A DNA stretch of 36,509 bases from the NCBI GenBank assembly GCA_021772955.1, contig JAJFKZ010000107.1:1-36509 (forward strand), read 5' to 3'. The position numbers and the translations under genes were made by a program. This DNA is from Gammaproteobacteria bacterium. Lineage in GTDB: Bacteria > Pseudomonadota > Gammaproteobacteria > Xanthomonadales > Wenzhouxiangellaceae. Each line of letters begins with the position of its first letter. The stretch's first letter is position 1. The notes below the pieces were generated by a model, which searched no databases, had not been told where the DNA came from, and was given only the letters and a program-made list of their open reading frames with translations. Positions 1 to 7,704 of the stretch are shown in pieces.

Positions 1-651
1 CTGCGATATAACCCGTATGTGCAGACCAACTTCATTCTTGGGCTGGACTGTGATCAGGGACCTGAACCGTTTGAGTTGACCAAGCGTTTCATGCAGATGA
101 CCCCCGGTGCGTACCCGGCGTTTTCGCTGTTTACCGCCTATGGTCGGGCCGCGCCGCTGAATCTGGATCTGCAGCGCGCCGGGCGCGTGTTGCCAGTGCC
201 GTTTCACTTTCTCAACAGCACGCGCGGCATGAACATCAAGCCGAAAAATTACGACTGGGCCGAGTTTTACGGTTATGTGCGTGATCTGACCGCGTTTGCA
301 CACTCCTGGAATCAGGTGCGGCGCCGGTTCCAGGCCGGCAATGGACTGCTGCCCAAAGCCATTGGCGCGTTGCGCGGCGCCACCTCGAAAAAAGTGAGGT
401 ACTACGCATTGATGGAAAAAATGATGCGTGAAGACAGCGGGTTTCGTGCCTATTTTGATGGCGCCAGCAGCAAGCTGCCACAGTTTTTTCGTGAACGCAT
501 TCGTAATGATCTGGGGCCATTCTGGGCGCATTTGCCGGAAGGTGCGCTGGAGCATGATGCCTACGCCTATCTGCAAGGCCATGATGCTGCGCAAGCTGAA
601 CTACAGGCCAGGTCGGCACCCGGGTCAGTGCCGCTGGCGGTGGTTGCCTGA
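1..651 (+). CDS. B12-binding-type radical SAM protein, C-terminal part (5' truncated by window)
   Basis: The reading frame is open from base 1 (LRYNPYVQTNFILGLD), so the GTG at 19 in the ORF track is internal and the start lies outside the window. About 216 C-terminal residues remain. The stretch FILGLDCDQGPEPFELTKRF, followed by PAYSLFTAYG-like and PFHFLN segments, resembles the end of the radical SAM barrel plus C-terminal region of cobalamin-binding radical SAM enzymes. The CxxxCxxC cluster and the B12 domain would lie upstream and cannot be seen. The gene converges on the leftward glycan-type operon, with a MITE between them. The substrate is unknown, and the family call rests on remembered sequence resemblance. 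Confidence 0.6.
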   Translation: MRYNPYVQTNFILGLDCDQGPEPFELTKRFMQMTPGAYPAFSLFTAYGRAAPLNLDLQRAGRVLPVPFHFLNSTRGMNIKPKNYDWAEFYGYVRDLTAFAHSWNQVRRRFQAGNGLLPKAIGALRGATSKKVRYYALMEKMMREDSGFRAYFDGASSKLPQFFRERIRNDLGPFWAHLPEGALEHDAYAYLQGHDAAQAELQARSAPGSVPLAVVA

Positions 652-682
652 GCGCAACAACACTGGGAACTGCTCACACCAT

Positions 683-932
683 GCTAGCCCGCCTATTGCA
701 CGAGGACGGACGTTCAGGTAAGAAAAGCGTACGCACACCAATAAGTTATAACGAAATTGATCGAAATTGCAAAAGTACAGTTTGTCCTATTCGGTGTTAG
801 GAAAAATCTGCCGTCGTATTTTGGCACATCCTTCTTGAACCTTAGCCAGCTATGGCTCTGCGGACGATGCACCAAACTACTTTGGCAGATTTCCCCTAAA
901 ATCCGAATCCCTCATGCAATATGCGGGCTAGC
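683..932 (+). mobile_element. MITE family 1, copy A (long form, 250 bp)
   Basis: Near-perfect terminal inverted repeats bound this element: GCTAGCCCGCCTATTGCACG at the left and the complement of GCTAGCCCGCATATTGCATG at the right, 21 of 23 bases matching. It encodes no protein. Inside is an inverted pair, AAAATCTGCC and GGCAGATTT, separated by about 70 bp. The same element recurs at 23062-23250 (short form, about 97% identical where shared) and inverted at 15529-15758 (diverged long form). No clear target duplication is visible. It fills the convergent gap between the radical SAM gene and the NTP-transferase gene, where its hairpin could end transcription from both sides. Confidence 0.82.
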
Positions 933-958
933 GGTGAAGCCCGACCGGCTGGCTGCCT

Positions 959-1834
959 TCAGATCTGCTCGCGTTTGGCGAGAATGCCCTCGGAAAGTGC
1001 AAACGAATTAGGGTTGTCGACATCGATGGGGCCAAATGCGTAAGGTAAAAACACCGCTTCCATGCGCAGCCCCAGATTCCGGCCGATGCGGCGTATGAGT
1101 TTTTCGGTGGTGGTGAGTTTGAACTTGTAGAGCAGGAATGGCATCACCCCGAAAGCTTTGAGAATGCGCCAGTGCTTTTTCCCAAACTGTCCGCCAGAGC
1201 GGAATATGTTTACACCGCGCAAGGTTTTACGGTTGTGCAAGAAGTACAGATTGCAGGATGAAAAGCCACCATCTTGCAGCCAGTGCCAATGCAGGCCGGA
1301 ATCAGGAATGGTTGCGGTCACATGCTCTTCTTTGGTCAGGCCCAAAGCAACATCACAATCCAAAGCACTGCTTTGCGTAACAAAGTCCTTAATCAGTTCG
1401 GCTGTGTGCAGGGCATTGTCGCCGGTCGTGATCAACAATGGCCAGTTCGCATCCTCAATCAGCTCGGCGGCAACCAGCACACTGTCGGCCAGATTGCCCG
1501 CGGCTGGAACGGCGACTACCGTTCCGGCCTGCAGCCAATCGCGCAAGCGTGCGCCATCCTGTAATACGGTAGCCTCATCAATGCAGACATAGGCCATATC
1601 CACACAGCCACTGTCCAGCAATGCGGCGATCACTCGTTCGAGCATGATCTGGCCATGAATGTGCAGCATGCATTTGTGCGTTACATCAACATTGGCACAC
1701 AATGGATCAGGCTCGCCTGGGCGGCGGGCCGCCATGATCAGAGCGCTGGCTTTATTCGCCTTGCCACTGGTCTTGCCACTGGTCTTGCCATCAGACTCGG
1801 GCCGGTGAGCGCTGCTGGTCTGTTGTTCTGGCAT
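959..1834 (-). CDS. MobA-like NTP-transferase (nucleotidyltransferase) family protein
   Basis: This protein of about 291 residues has the order expected of a GT-A nucleotidyltransferase. It has an N-terminal ALIMAARRPGEPDPLC stretch where the LxAGxGxRM nucleotide loop would be, a middle segment LLITTGDNALH, equivalent to the metal-binding D-containing strand, and a basic C-terminal extension. The loop is atypical, so activity is uncertain. The ORF track starts at 1894 inside the upstream gene. AAGGAG precedes ATGs at 1840 and 1834, and 1834 has the better spacing (8 nt), leaving 28 bp after the MmgE/PrpD stop. It is the last gene of the leftward operon. Near the start is a 12-bp tandem repeat encoding KTSGKTSGK. 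It may activate a sugar or cofactor as a nucleotide derivative (inference). Confidence 0.65.
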   Translation of the reverse strand: MPEQQTSSAHRPESDGKTSGKTSGKANKASALIMAARRPGEPDPLCANVDVTHKCMLHIHGQIMLERVIAALLDSGCVDMAYVCIDEATVLQDGARLRDWLQAGTVVAVPAAGNLADSVLVAAELIEDANWPLLITTGDNALHTAELIKDFVTQSSALDCDVALGLTKEEHVTATIPDSGLHWHWLQDGGFSSCNLYFLHNRKTLRGVNIFRSGGQFGKKHWRILKAFGVMPFLLYKFKLTTTEKLIRRIGRNLGLRMEAVFLPYAFGPIDVDNPNSFALSEGILAKREQI

Positions 1835-1862
1835 GTTCATTGCTCCTTTTGGTCGGTCTTGC

Positions 1863-3287
1863 TCAAGTTTCAGGTTTGCTGCTGATGCTGGCAAAATAGC
1901 GACTCATGTCACTGCTGTGTGGCAGCTGCGCAAACGTTAGCAGAGCCTGACGCAGCGCCTGTTGATGGTCGGCATCAAGGTGGCCACTGCTACACTCATC
2001 AAACTTGTCCCAGTACTGGGAGGTGGGGAAGGGTGCGTCGATACTGCCCTTGGGCAGCATTGTTTGACTGCGCCAACTGCGGCCATCGTAGCCATGCGCG
2101 ATCAGTACTGTTGGCGTGATGCTTTCCAGTGCGGCAATGGGGTGCAGTTCAATCTTGTCGCAATGCCTGAGTACGCTGCTGCGGTGTACAGCACTGTCGG
2201 TGAAATCATCAAGACGGGCCTGGCCCGTTTCCAGCAGACAAGCCAGTGCGTATTGCATGGAAAACTTGGCCTGCAGGCCGGTCGCGGGTCGGTGATAGAA
2301 CAGATTGTTGAGATTGGCCGCCGGGGCATGCACTTCAATGCGTTGAATCTGATCGCCGCCGAGTTGTTGTTGCTGCATCAAATCCTGCAACAAATCCATG
2401 GCTCGATGCGCGCTGCCGCAGTTGGGAAAGCGTTTCACACGGTAGCCGTGATGGGTGATTAACAATGGCTCACCCACCGGCTCCAGATTAAAACTGAGCG
2501 TTTGACCGTGCTCGGCACCGTTCAGCTCGGCCTTGAGCTGCTCGCGATCGGGACCCACCATCAGCGTGTTCATGCCATGCTTGCCATCCAGCGTGTGCAA
2601 GCCAGCCTGCATGCCCTGCTGTGCCAGCGTGGCTGCCATGATACCGCGCATCGCAGCCAGGCCAGCATGCAACGGTTTGGTCATGGTGCCAAATTGGGAC
2701 ATGAAACCTGACGCCATGCTGCTGGCCAGTGACAGTGCATGCGTGCATTGTGCAGCGTTCAGCCGCAACAGGCGGGCGCAGGCAGCGGCGGCCCCGAACA
2801 CGCCGACTGTGGCGGTAGCGTGCCAGCCGCGGTCGCGGTGGGTCGGATTGACGCCCTGGCCGATGCGACCCATGATCTGCAAACCCACAATATAGGCATC
2901 CAGCACCTGGGCACCTGACGATTGCTCGGCATCGGCCAATGCCAGAATGGCCGGGTACAGCACGGTAGAGGCGTGCGCCTTGGGCGGATCAAAATTGTCG
3001 TCATAATCCAGCGCATGGCCTGCCGTGCCGTTCACCAGTGCGGCCCATGGCGCTGGTAATTTGTTATCCAGGCCGGTGACATAGGCGGATTTGATGGCCT
3101 GTTGACCCGACCACAACTGTACCGATTGCAGTGCTATCCGCGTGGCTGGCTCGACCGCGCCGGGGATCATCACCGCCACGGTGTCGATCAACTCGCGGTG
3201 CGCGCTGATAAGCGCAGCTTGCGGCCAGTCGTTGTCAGCTGAGGCCACCCATTGCGCATAGACCTGAGTCGGGGTCAATTTGCTCAT
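1863..3287 (-). CDS. MmgE/PrpD family protein
   Basis: At 474 residues it has the usual length for the MmgE/PrpD family (2-methylcitrate dehydratase, cis-aconitate decarboxylase, iminodisuccinate epimerase). Diagnostic segments are NGTAGHALDYDD near residue 85, where the family carries a conserved HxxDxDD-like motif, GWHATATVGVFGAAAA in the helical domain, and KPLHAGLAA near residue 200. The enzyme normally dehydrates, decarboxylates or epimerises small carboxylic acids. It begins 6 bp after the UDP-sugar dehydrogenase stop and precedes an NTP-transferase, so it is probably co-transcribed with sugar genes. That is not the usual prp (propionate) setting: prpB, prpC and prpR are not nearby. The substrate cannot be given from sequence. 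Confidence 0.85.
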   Translation of the reverse strand: MSKLTPTQVYAQWVASADNDWPQAALISAHRELIDTVAVMIPGAVEPATRIALQSVQLWSGQQAIKSAYVTGLDNKLPAPWAALVNGTAGHALDYDDNFDPPKAHASTVLYPAILALADAEQSSGAQVLDAYIVGLQIMGRIGQGVNPTHRDRGWHATATVGVFGAAAACARLLRLNAAQCTHALSLASSMASGFMSQFGTMTKPLHAGLAAMRGIMAATLAQQGMQAGLHTLDGKHGMNTLMVGPDREQLKAELNGAEHGQTLSFNLEPVGEPLLITHHGYRVKRFPNCGSAHRAMDLLQDLMQQQQLGGDQIQRIEVHAPAANLNNLFYHRPATGLQAKFSMQYALACLLETGQARLDDFTDSAVHRSSVLRHCDKIELHPIAALESITPTVLIAHGYDGRSWRSQTMLPKGSIDAPFPTSQYWDKFDECSSGHLDADHQQALRQALLTFAQLPHSSDMSRYFASISSKPET

Positions 3288-3293
3288 GATCAG

Positions 3294-4604
3294 TTACAGG
3301 GTCTTGTCGACCAACGCTGGAACCAGGGCCGATTTAATGTCATACACCAGACAAGGCTGGCGACACAGAGAGCGTACCCAGTCGGCACCACGCTGCAGAA
3401 ATTCATCGTGAGGTACCGCCATGATCACACAGTCGTAGTGGTTTTGTGGTGGTTCACCGGCCAGGCTCACGCCCAATTCATGTTCTGAGTCGGCGCTACG
3501 TACCAGCGGATCATAGACGTCGATGGTGCCGACCATACTGACCAGATAACGGTGGATATCCACCACTTTGGAGTTGCGCAAATCTGGGCAGTTCTCCTTG
3601 AAGGTGATACCCAGGATCAGGACATTGGCCTTGGTCACTTCGATATCACGCTGGGTCATCATGCGTGTGACTTTACGCGCGATGTAGGTACCCATGCTGT
3701 TGTTGATGCGACGTCCGGAGATGATCAAATCCGGGTGGTGACCGACGCGCTGGGACTTGTGGATCAGGTAATAGGGGTCAACACCAATACAGTGGCCACC
3801 CACCAATCCTGGTTTGAACGGCAAGAAATTCCATTTCGTGCCGGCAGCTTCCAGCACCTCGTAGGTGCGTAAATCCATGTGGTCGCAGATGATGGCCAAC
3901 TCGTTCATCAATGCAATGTTGACATCACGCTGTGCATTTTCCACCACTTTGGCCATTTCGGCAGTGCGGATCGAGGCGGCCTTGAAGGTGCCGGCCACAA
4001 TGATCTTGCTGTAGAGTGCATCGACAAATTCAGCGCATTCGTGGGTCAATCCTGAAGTGATCTTCATGATGTTCTTGAGCTTGCGGTCCTTGTCGGCCGG
4101 ATTGATTCGCTCTGGGCTGTAACCCAGCGCGAAGTCCTTGCCGGCTTTGTGTCCGGATTGTTCCAGCAGTGGTTGGCACAGCTCCTGCGTAACGCCAGGG
4201 TACACGGTCGATTCATAGATCACGGTGTCGCCGGCTTGCAGGTAACCGGCGATCAATTCAGTCGCACTGATAATGGCTCCCAAATCAGGCTGGTGACTCA
4301 AATCGATGGGCGTCGGCACAGTGACGATGTAAACATTGCACTGGGCAATGTCTTCGGCTGCGGCAGAAAAGAGCAGGTTGTTTGCTGATTGCAGTTCGGC
4401 ACTGGTTGCTTCGCGGGTCAGATCGATGCCTGCACGAAGCTCCTCAATACGCTGCGCATTGATATCAAAACCTACCACCGGGTAATGCTGCTGAAAGGCC
4501 AGCGCCAGCGGCAGCCCTACGTAACCCATACCAACCACGCAGATGCGCAGCTGCGCAGGAAACTGCAGCGAGCTCGCGCCGCCGCCATTGATTGTTTGAT
4601 TCAT
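3294..4604 (-). CDS. tviB: UDP-N-acetylhexosamine 6-dehydrogenase, TviB/WbpO type
   Basis: Nucleotide-sugar dehydrogenases make a uronic acid by two NAD-dependent oxidations of a UDP-hexose. The N-terminal Rossmann motif VVGMGYVGLPLALAFQ comes first, then VTVPTPID and IYESTVYPGVT. YSPERINPADK follows, and the GGHCIGVDPYYL segment near residue 275 carries the catalytic cysteine. The dimer helix AKVVENAQRDVNIALMNELA and the C-terminal ITFKENCPDLRNSK UDP-binding stretch are present. The length of 436 fits. The pattern is closer to Vi-antigen TviB/WbpO (UDP-GlcNAc or GalNAc) than to Ugd. It starts 6 bp after the glycosyltransferase stop, consistent with one mRNA. Confidence 0.88.
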   Translation of the reverse strand: MNQTINGGGASSLQFPAQLRICVVGMGYVGLPLALAFQQHYPVVGFDINAQRIEELRAGIDLTREATSAELQSANNLLFSAAAEDIAQCNVYIVTVPTPIDLSHQPDLGAIISATELIAGYLQAGDTVIYESTVYPGVTQELCQPLLEQSGHKAGKDFALGYSPERINPADKDRKLKNIMKITSGLTHECAEFVDALYSKIIVAGTFKAASIRTAEMAKVVENAQRDVNIALMNELAIICDHMDLRTYEVLEAAGTKWNFLPFKPGLVGGHCIGVDPYYLIHKSQRVGHHPDLIISGRRINNSMGTYIARKVTRMMTQRDIEVTKANVLILGITFKENCPDLRNSKVVDIHRYLVSMVGTIDVYDPLVRSADSEHELGVSLAGEPPQNHYDCVIMAVPHDEFLQRGADWVRSLCRQPCLVYDIKSALVPALVDKTL

Positions 4605-4610
4605 GCTTGC

Positions 4611-5393
4611 TCAGCTGTGAGTGGTAATCCAGTAACCGGATAAAATCCGCTCACCACGTTGACCGGAATCGGTTTCAGACAATACCCGTTTGCCGATGCC
4701 TGATAAATTATTGTCATGCATGCGGTAGTGGAATAATGGTTCGGGGATGTGCAGGCCAGTCCAGCCCTGGTCGACCATGCGCAGCCACTTGTGATGCTTG
4801 GTACCCACCTTGATGCTGGTGTCAAACGGCATGACTGATAAATAGGCTGCGCTGAGACACAGCGCCGGTTCAGGTATGTAGGACATGGTTTTGAGCTTGT
4901 CAGCATCGAAGTCGGTGGAGCGGCCGCGATCAATGACATCGCTGTGCTCATCGATCAGTAAACAGTCACTGTAGACGATGGCCAGGTGCGGATCAGCTTG
5001 CCTGGCTGTGAGCATGGTCTGCAGGGTGCGCTCGATGTAATCCGGCGTCAGCTGATCGTCAGCATCCAGTGTCAGCATGTAGGGTGAGGTAATTTCATGC
5101 ATGACTGCGTTCAAGGCAGACAGTTTGCCACTGTTTGGCGACTGGCGATGAAAAACCGTACGTCGGCTGGCGCTGCTGGGCGGCAAGGTGTCGGTGATCA
5201 CGGCGACGGAATCATCCGTGCTGCCATCATCGACGACGATGATGTCCAGTGCCTGATGGGTTTGCTGCAAGACGCTGTTCAGGGTTTCTGCAATATAGCG
5301 ACCATAATTGTGGTTGGGAATGATCACACTGACACGCTGCTGCGTCGCCTGACTGTGAAGGTCGCTGTTGACCGGTTTTGCGTTGCTGTTCAT
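4611..5393 (-). CDS. Family 2 glycosyltransferase
   Basis: At 260 residues this is a single GT-A domain without membrane helices. VSVIIPNHNYGRYIAETLNS opens the nucleotide-sugar-binding fold, IIVVDDGSTDDS is the classic GT2 motif, and MLTLDADDQLTPDY carries the metal-binding DxD. A WLRMVDQGWTGLHIPEPLFH stretch matches the usual acceptor-side region. It probably transfers a sugar to a glycan or small-molecule acceptor in the cytosol. Its neighbours, a sulfotransferase upstream and a UDP-sugar dehydrogenase 6 bp downstream, suggest a sulfated or acidic glycoconjugate. The acceptor and linkage cannot be told from sequence. Confidence 0.88.
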   Translation of the reverse strand: MNSNAKPVNSDLHSQATQQRVSVIIPNHNYGRYIAETLNSVLQQTHQALDIIVVDDGSTDDSVAVITDTLPPSSASRRTVFHRQSPNSGKLSALNAVMHEITSPYMLTLDADDQLTPDYIERTLQTMLTARQADPHLAIVYSDCLLIDEHSDVIDRGRSTDFDADKLKTMSYIPEPALCLSAAYLSVMPFDTSIKVGTKHHKWLRMVDQGWTGLHIPEPLFHYRMHDNNLSGIGKRVLSETDSGQRGERILSGYWITTHS

Positions 5394-5426
5394 AAAATGG
5401 TTCTCTGAGTGCTTTTGGGCGCCAGC

Positions 5427-6665
5427 TTAGCCATGCTGCTGGCCTTGCTCAAGGCCGCATGCGTGGTCTTGTTGGTAGCGAATGTTTTGTGCCGAATTCA
5501 GCATTTGCAGCCAGCTGCTTTGACAGTAGTGGTCAACGCTAGCGATTTGTTGCGCGGTCAGCGCATTGCGCTTTCTGTGGCTGTCATCCTTGAATGAGGT
5601 TGTGTTCTGATCATCCTTGGAGTAGATTTGAAATTGTTCCAGCATCTGCTGTAATTGACCGGCAGAAACTTCCAGGTCAAACGCATCGGCAAGAATCTGC
5701 TGCATGGTATCGGCTTTGAAGTTGGCATAGTTTACCAGCTTGAGGTCAGTCCTGGCATGCATTACCGTGTCAAAACAGTGCGCATAGCAGGCTGACAAAT
5801 ACTCCAGATCAGTCAAGGTTGCCATTTCTGCAGTACTCATACCGCTGAGAAATTCCGCCTGGGGCTTGTTTCGGGCCATCAATATCGCCGTGGTTTCATG
5901 CAATACCGAGGCAATGACTTCTACCGGATTCCGATACATGTACATCATCGGCGTGTCTGGAAAACAAGCTTGAATAAAATCCACGTACAAGGCATTCCAA
6001 CTGATCAGCTTGATGAAAATGTGGCTCTCGCCAGTTCGCCGTTGCTGGCACAGCAGTTCGATCAGATTTCGAAACCGTGTTCGGTTCAGTTCATTGTCAA
6101 AATCGGTAGCACGCTTGTGATCCATCCAGTTGCCAGAAATCCAGGCCCAGAATCCATGTTGCAAGATGGTCGGCTGGTTGATGATGCCGATACCTTCAGC
6201 GCGCGCCAGTGCCTTGCCCAACAGGGTTGATCCACAGCGCGATACATGCAGGATAAAGCCTCTGGGAGCGCGCGCATGCTGCAACAGATGGGGCTCATCC
6301 AGCAGTCTGACCGAGGTGCTGAAGTAGTCGGTGATGCGATCGTCTAGGGCGAGCTGTTGAATACTGTAAATGTGCTGCCATTCCCGATAACGGTAGCTGC
6401 CCAGATCAGCAAAATAGATCAGCTCCAGATCCGGATTGATGGCGATCGGGACCAACTGCGGGTTGGTTCGGATACAGGCGCTGGCCGCGGAGATTGCAAG
6501 CTGCCGTGCTGGCAGTTCTGGCAGCAAGGCCTCCACCACTTGATGTTCCGGTAAGGCGAACAGTGGTGGGTTCAGATTATTGCGGTCATCGAACACCCGC
6601 TCGCCCTCAATCTTCTTGTCACTGACTTCTGACCTGGTGGGGGTCGATGCGCTTGACTTGCTCAT
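5427..6665 (-). CDS. Sulfotransferase family protein
   Basis: The P-loop-like segment LHVSRCGSTLLGKALA would bind the 5'-phosphosulfate of PAPS. MYMYRNPVEVIASVLHE matches the 3'-phosphate-binding motif of sulfotransferases (R, then S one helical turn later). An N-terminal region of about 130 residues lies before the P-loop. The ORF in the track extends to 6986, but that part overlaps the BtuF-like gene in another frame. ATGs at 6671 and 6665 are preceded directly by TATAAT (6672-6677) and by no Shine-Dalgarno. If that box is a real -10, transcription would start close to 6665 and the mRNA would be leaderless, so I prefer 6665. It heads the five-gene leftward operon. The acceptor is unknown. 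Confidence 0.75.
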   Translation of the reverse strand: MSKSSASTPTRSEVSDKKIEGERVFDDRNNLNPPLFALPEHQVVEALLPELPARQLAISAASACIRTNPQLVPIAINPDLELIYFADLGSYRYREWQHIYSIQQLALDDRITDYFSTSVRLLDEPHLLQHARAPRGFILHVSRCGSTLLGKALARAEGIGIINQPTILQHGFWAWISGNWMDHKRATDFDNELNRTRFRNLIELLCQQRRTGESHIFIKLISWNALYVDFIQACFPDTPMMYMYRNPVEVIASVLHETTAILMARNKPQAEFLSGMSTAEMATLTDLEYLSACYAHCFDTVMHARTDLKLVNYANFKADTMQQILADAFDLEVSAGQLQQMLEQFQIYSKDDQNTTSFKDDSHRKRNALTAQQIASVDHYCQSSWLQMLNSAQNIRYQQDHACGLEQGQQHG

Positions 6666-6795
6666 GTGCATATTATAAACCGCTGTTGCTTCTGGCGTAG
6701 GTGCGTTGTCGGCAAAACTTGAACCACCACAAGCGCGGGTGCTGGAGTCACCGCAGTCGATCAGGGGGCGCATGATCCGGGGCAGTGCCTGGTGA

Positions 6796-7587
6796 TCAGG
6801 CCGGATTCGGGGGCAGGTTCTGCAGCAATTGCCGCAGTGCTTGCAAGCCCTGTACCAGTCTCGGGCCGGGCCGCCCCAACCAGGCCTCACTGATGGCATG
6901 GATCTGGCCATTGCGCACGGCCGGAATGGCTTCCCAGTCCTTGCGTCTGGCCACAATATGCGGTCGATAATGACGCACATCGACACCGCACCAGGACATG
7001 ATGATCAGTTGCGGTGCGGCAAGTTGTGCCTGCCGCGTACTGATCTCAAGACTGGCTTGCGCTTGATCTGCCCAGGGGTTGTGGCCACCAGCCATCGTTA
7101 TCAGCTGTGTGGCCCAGGACAGTTGCGCCGGCACGATGACCGGCTTTGGCCACCACTCCAGCAGTACTGGCGCAGGCTGTGTCCGGCGCTCTGCTTCAGG
7201 TACACGCCAGTAATCAATCTGGCGCAGAAAATCATGCGCCAGGCGACGTCCACGATCGGGCACCTGCAAGGCCGTTGCGATGCTGATCATATCCGCTGCA
7301 ATATCGGTAATCGACCGCGGTGCGGTAACCAGCAATGGCAGGTCTCTTGATTTGAGCCTGGCAATCACGCGCTCGTGGCCAGGCACGGTATTGGAGGCAA
7401 TGACCAGATCGGGTTTCAGTGCCGCAACTTTATCCGGGTCCACATCCAGGTCGGCACCAACTCGGGGCAAGGGCGCTACGATGGCCGGCGGGTAGTCCGA
7501 GTGATCATCAACGCCGACCAGCAGCTGTGCACAGCCAAGTGCACAGATGATTTCTGTGTTGGAGCAACTGTGACTAACGACACGCAT
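6796..7587 (-). CDS. BtuF-like cobalamin/iron-siderophore-binding fold protein
   Basis: The opening MRVVSHSCSNTEIICALG, with LVGVDDHSDYP soon after, is the start of the BtuF/TroA-like periplasmic-binding fold. KPDLVIASN and the C-terminal IPAVRNGQIHAISEAWLGRPGPRL also fit. The length is about 264 residues. No signal peptide or lipobox is visible with any start (TTG 7623, ATG 7608, ATG 7587), and no permease or ATPase gene is adjacent. It may therefore be a cytosolic orphan of the family rather than a transporter subunit. I chose 7587 because family members usually begin with the R-I/V-V-S strand; no start has a good ribosome-binding site. Confidence 0.7.
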   Translation of the reverse strand: MRVVSHSCSNTEIICALGCAQLLVGVDDHSDYPPAIVAPLPRVGADLDVDPDKVAALKPDLVIASNTVPGHERVIARLKSRDLPLLVTAPRSITDIAADMISIATALQVPDRGRRLAHDFLRQIDYWRVPEAERRTQPAPVLLEWWPKPVIVPAQLSWATQLITMAGGHNPWADQAQASLEISTRQAQLAAPQLIIMSWCGVDVRHYRPHIVARRKDWEAIPAVRNGQIHAISEAWLGRPGPRLVQGLQALRQLLQNLPPNPA

Positions 7588-7704
7588 CAGCGCAGCGTGG
7601 CAGCGCATGCAGCGCTCATTCAAGTGTGGTCATGGTTGTGGGGTTGTGGAGGCCGCCAGCAGCAGCACATTGCTGCCATAGAGCGCTGGGCCTGGCTGAT
7701 TGGC

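Noticed and set aside
757-1011. 84-residue ORF, and the similar ORF at 15336-15626
   Set aside because: Both lie on MITE copies, and their similarity to each other reflects the repeated DNA. Composition and lack of a ribosome-binding site argue against coding.
6666-6986. N-terminal extension of the sulfotransferase ORF with Cys-rich residues (CKHCGNCCRTCP)
   Set aside because: The extension overlaps the well-supported BtuF-like gene in another frame; the Cys pattern is a by-product of that overlap.
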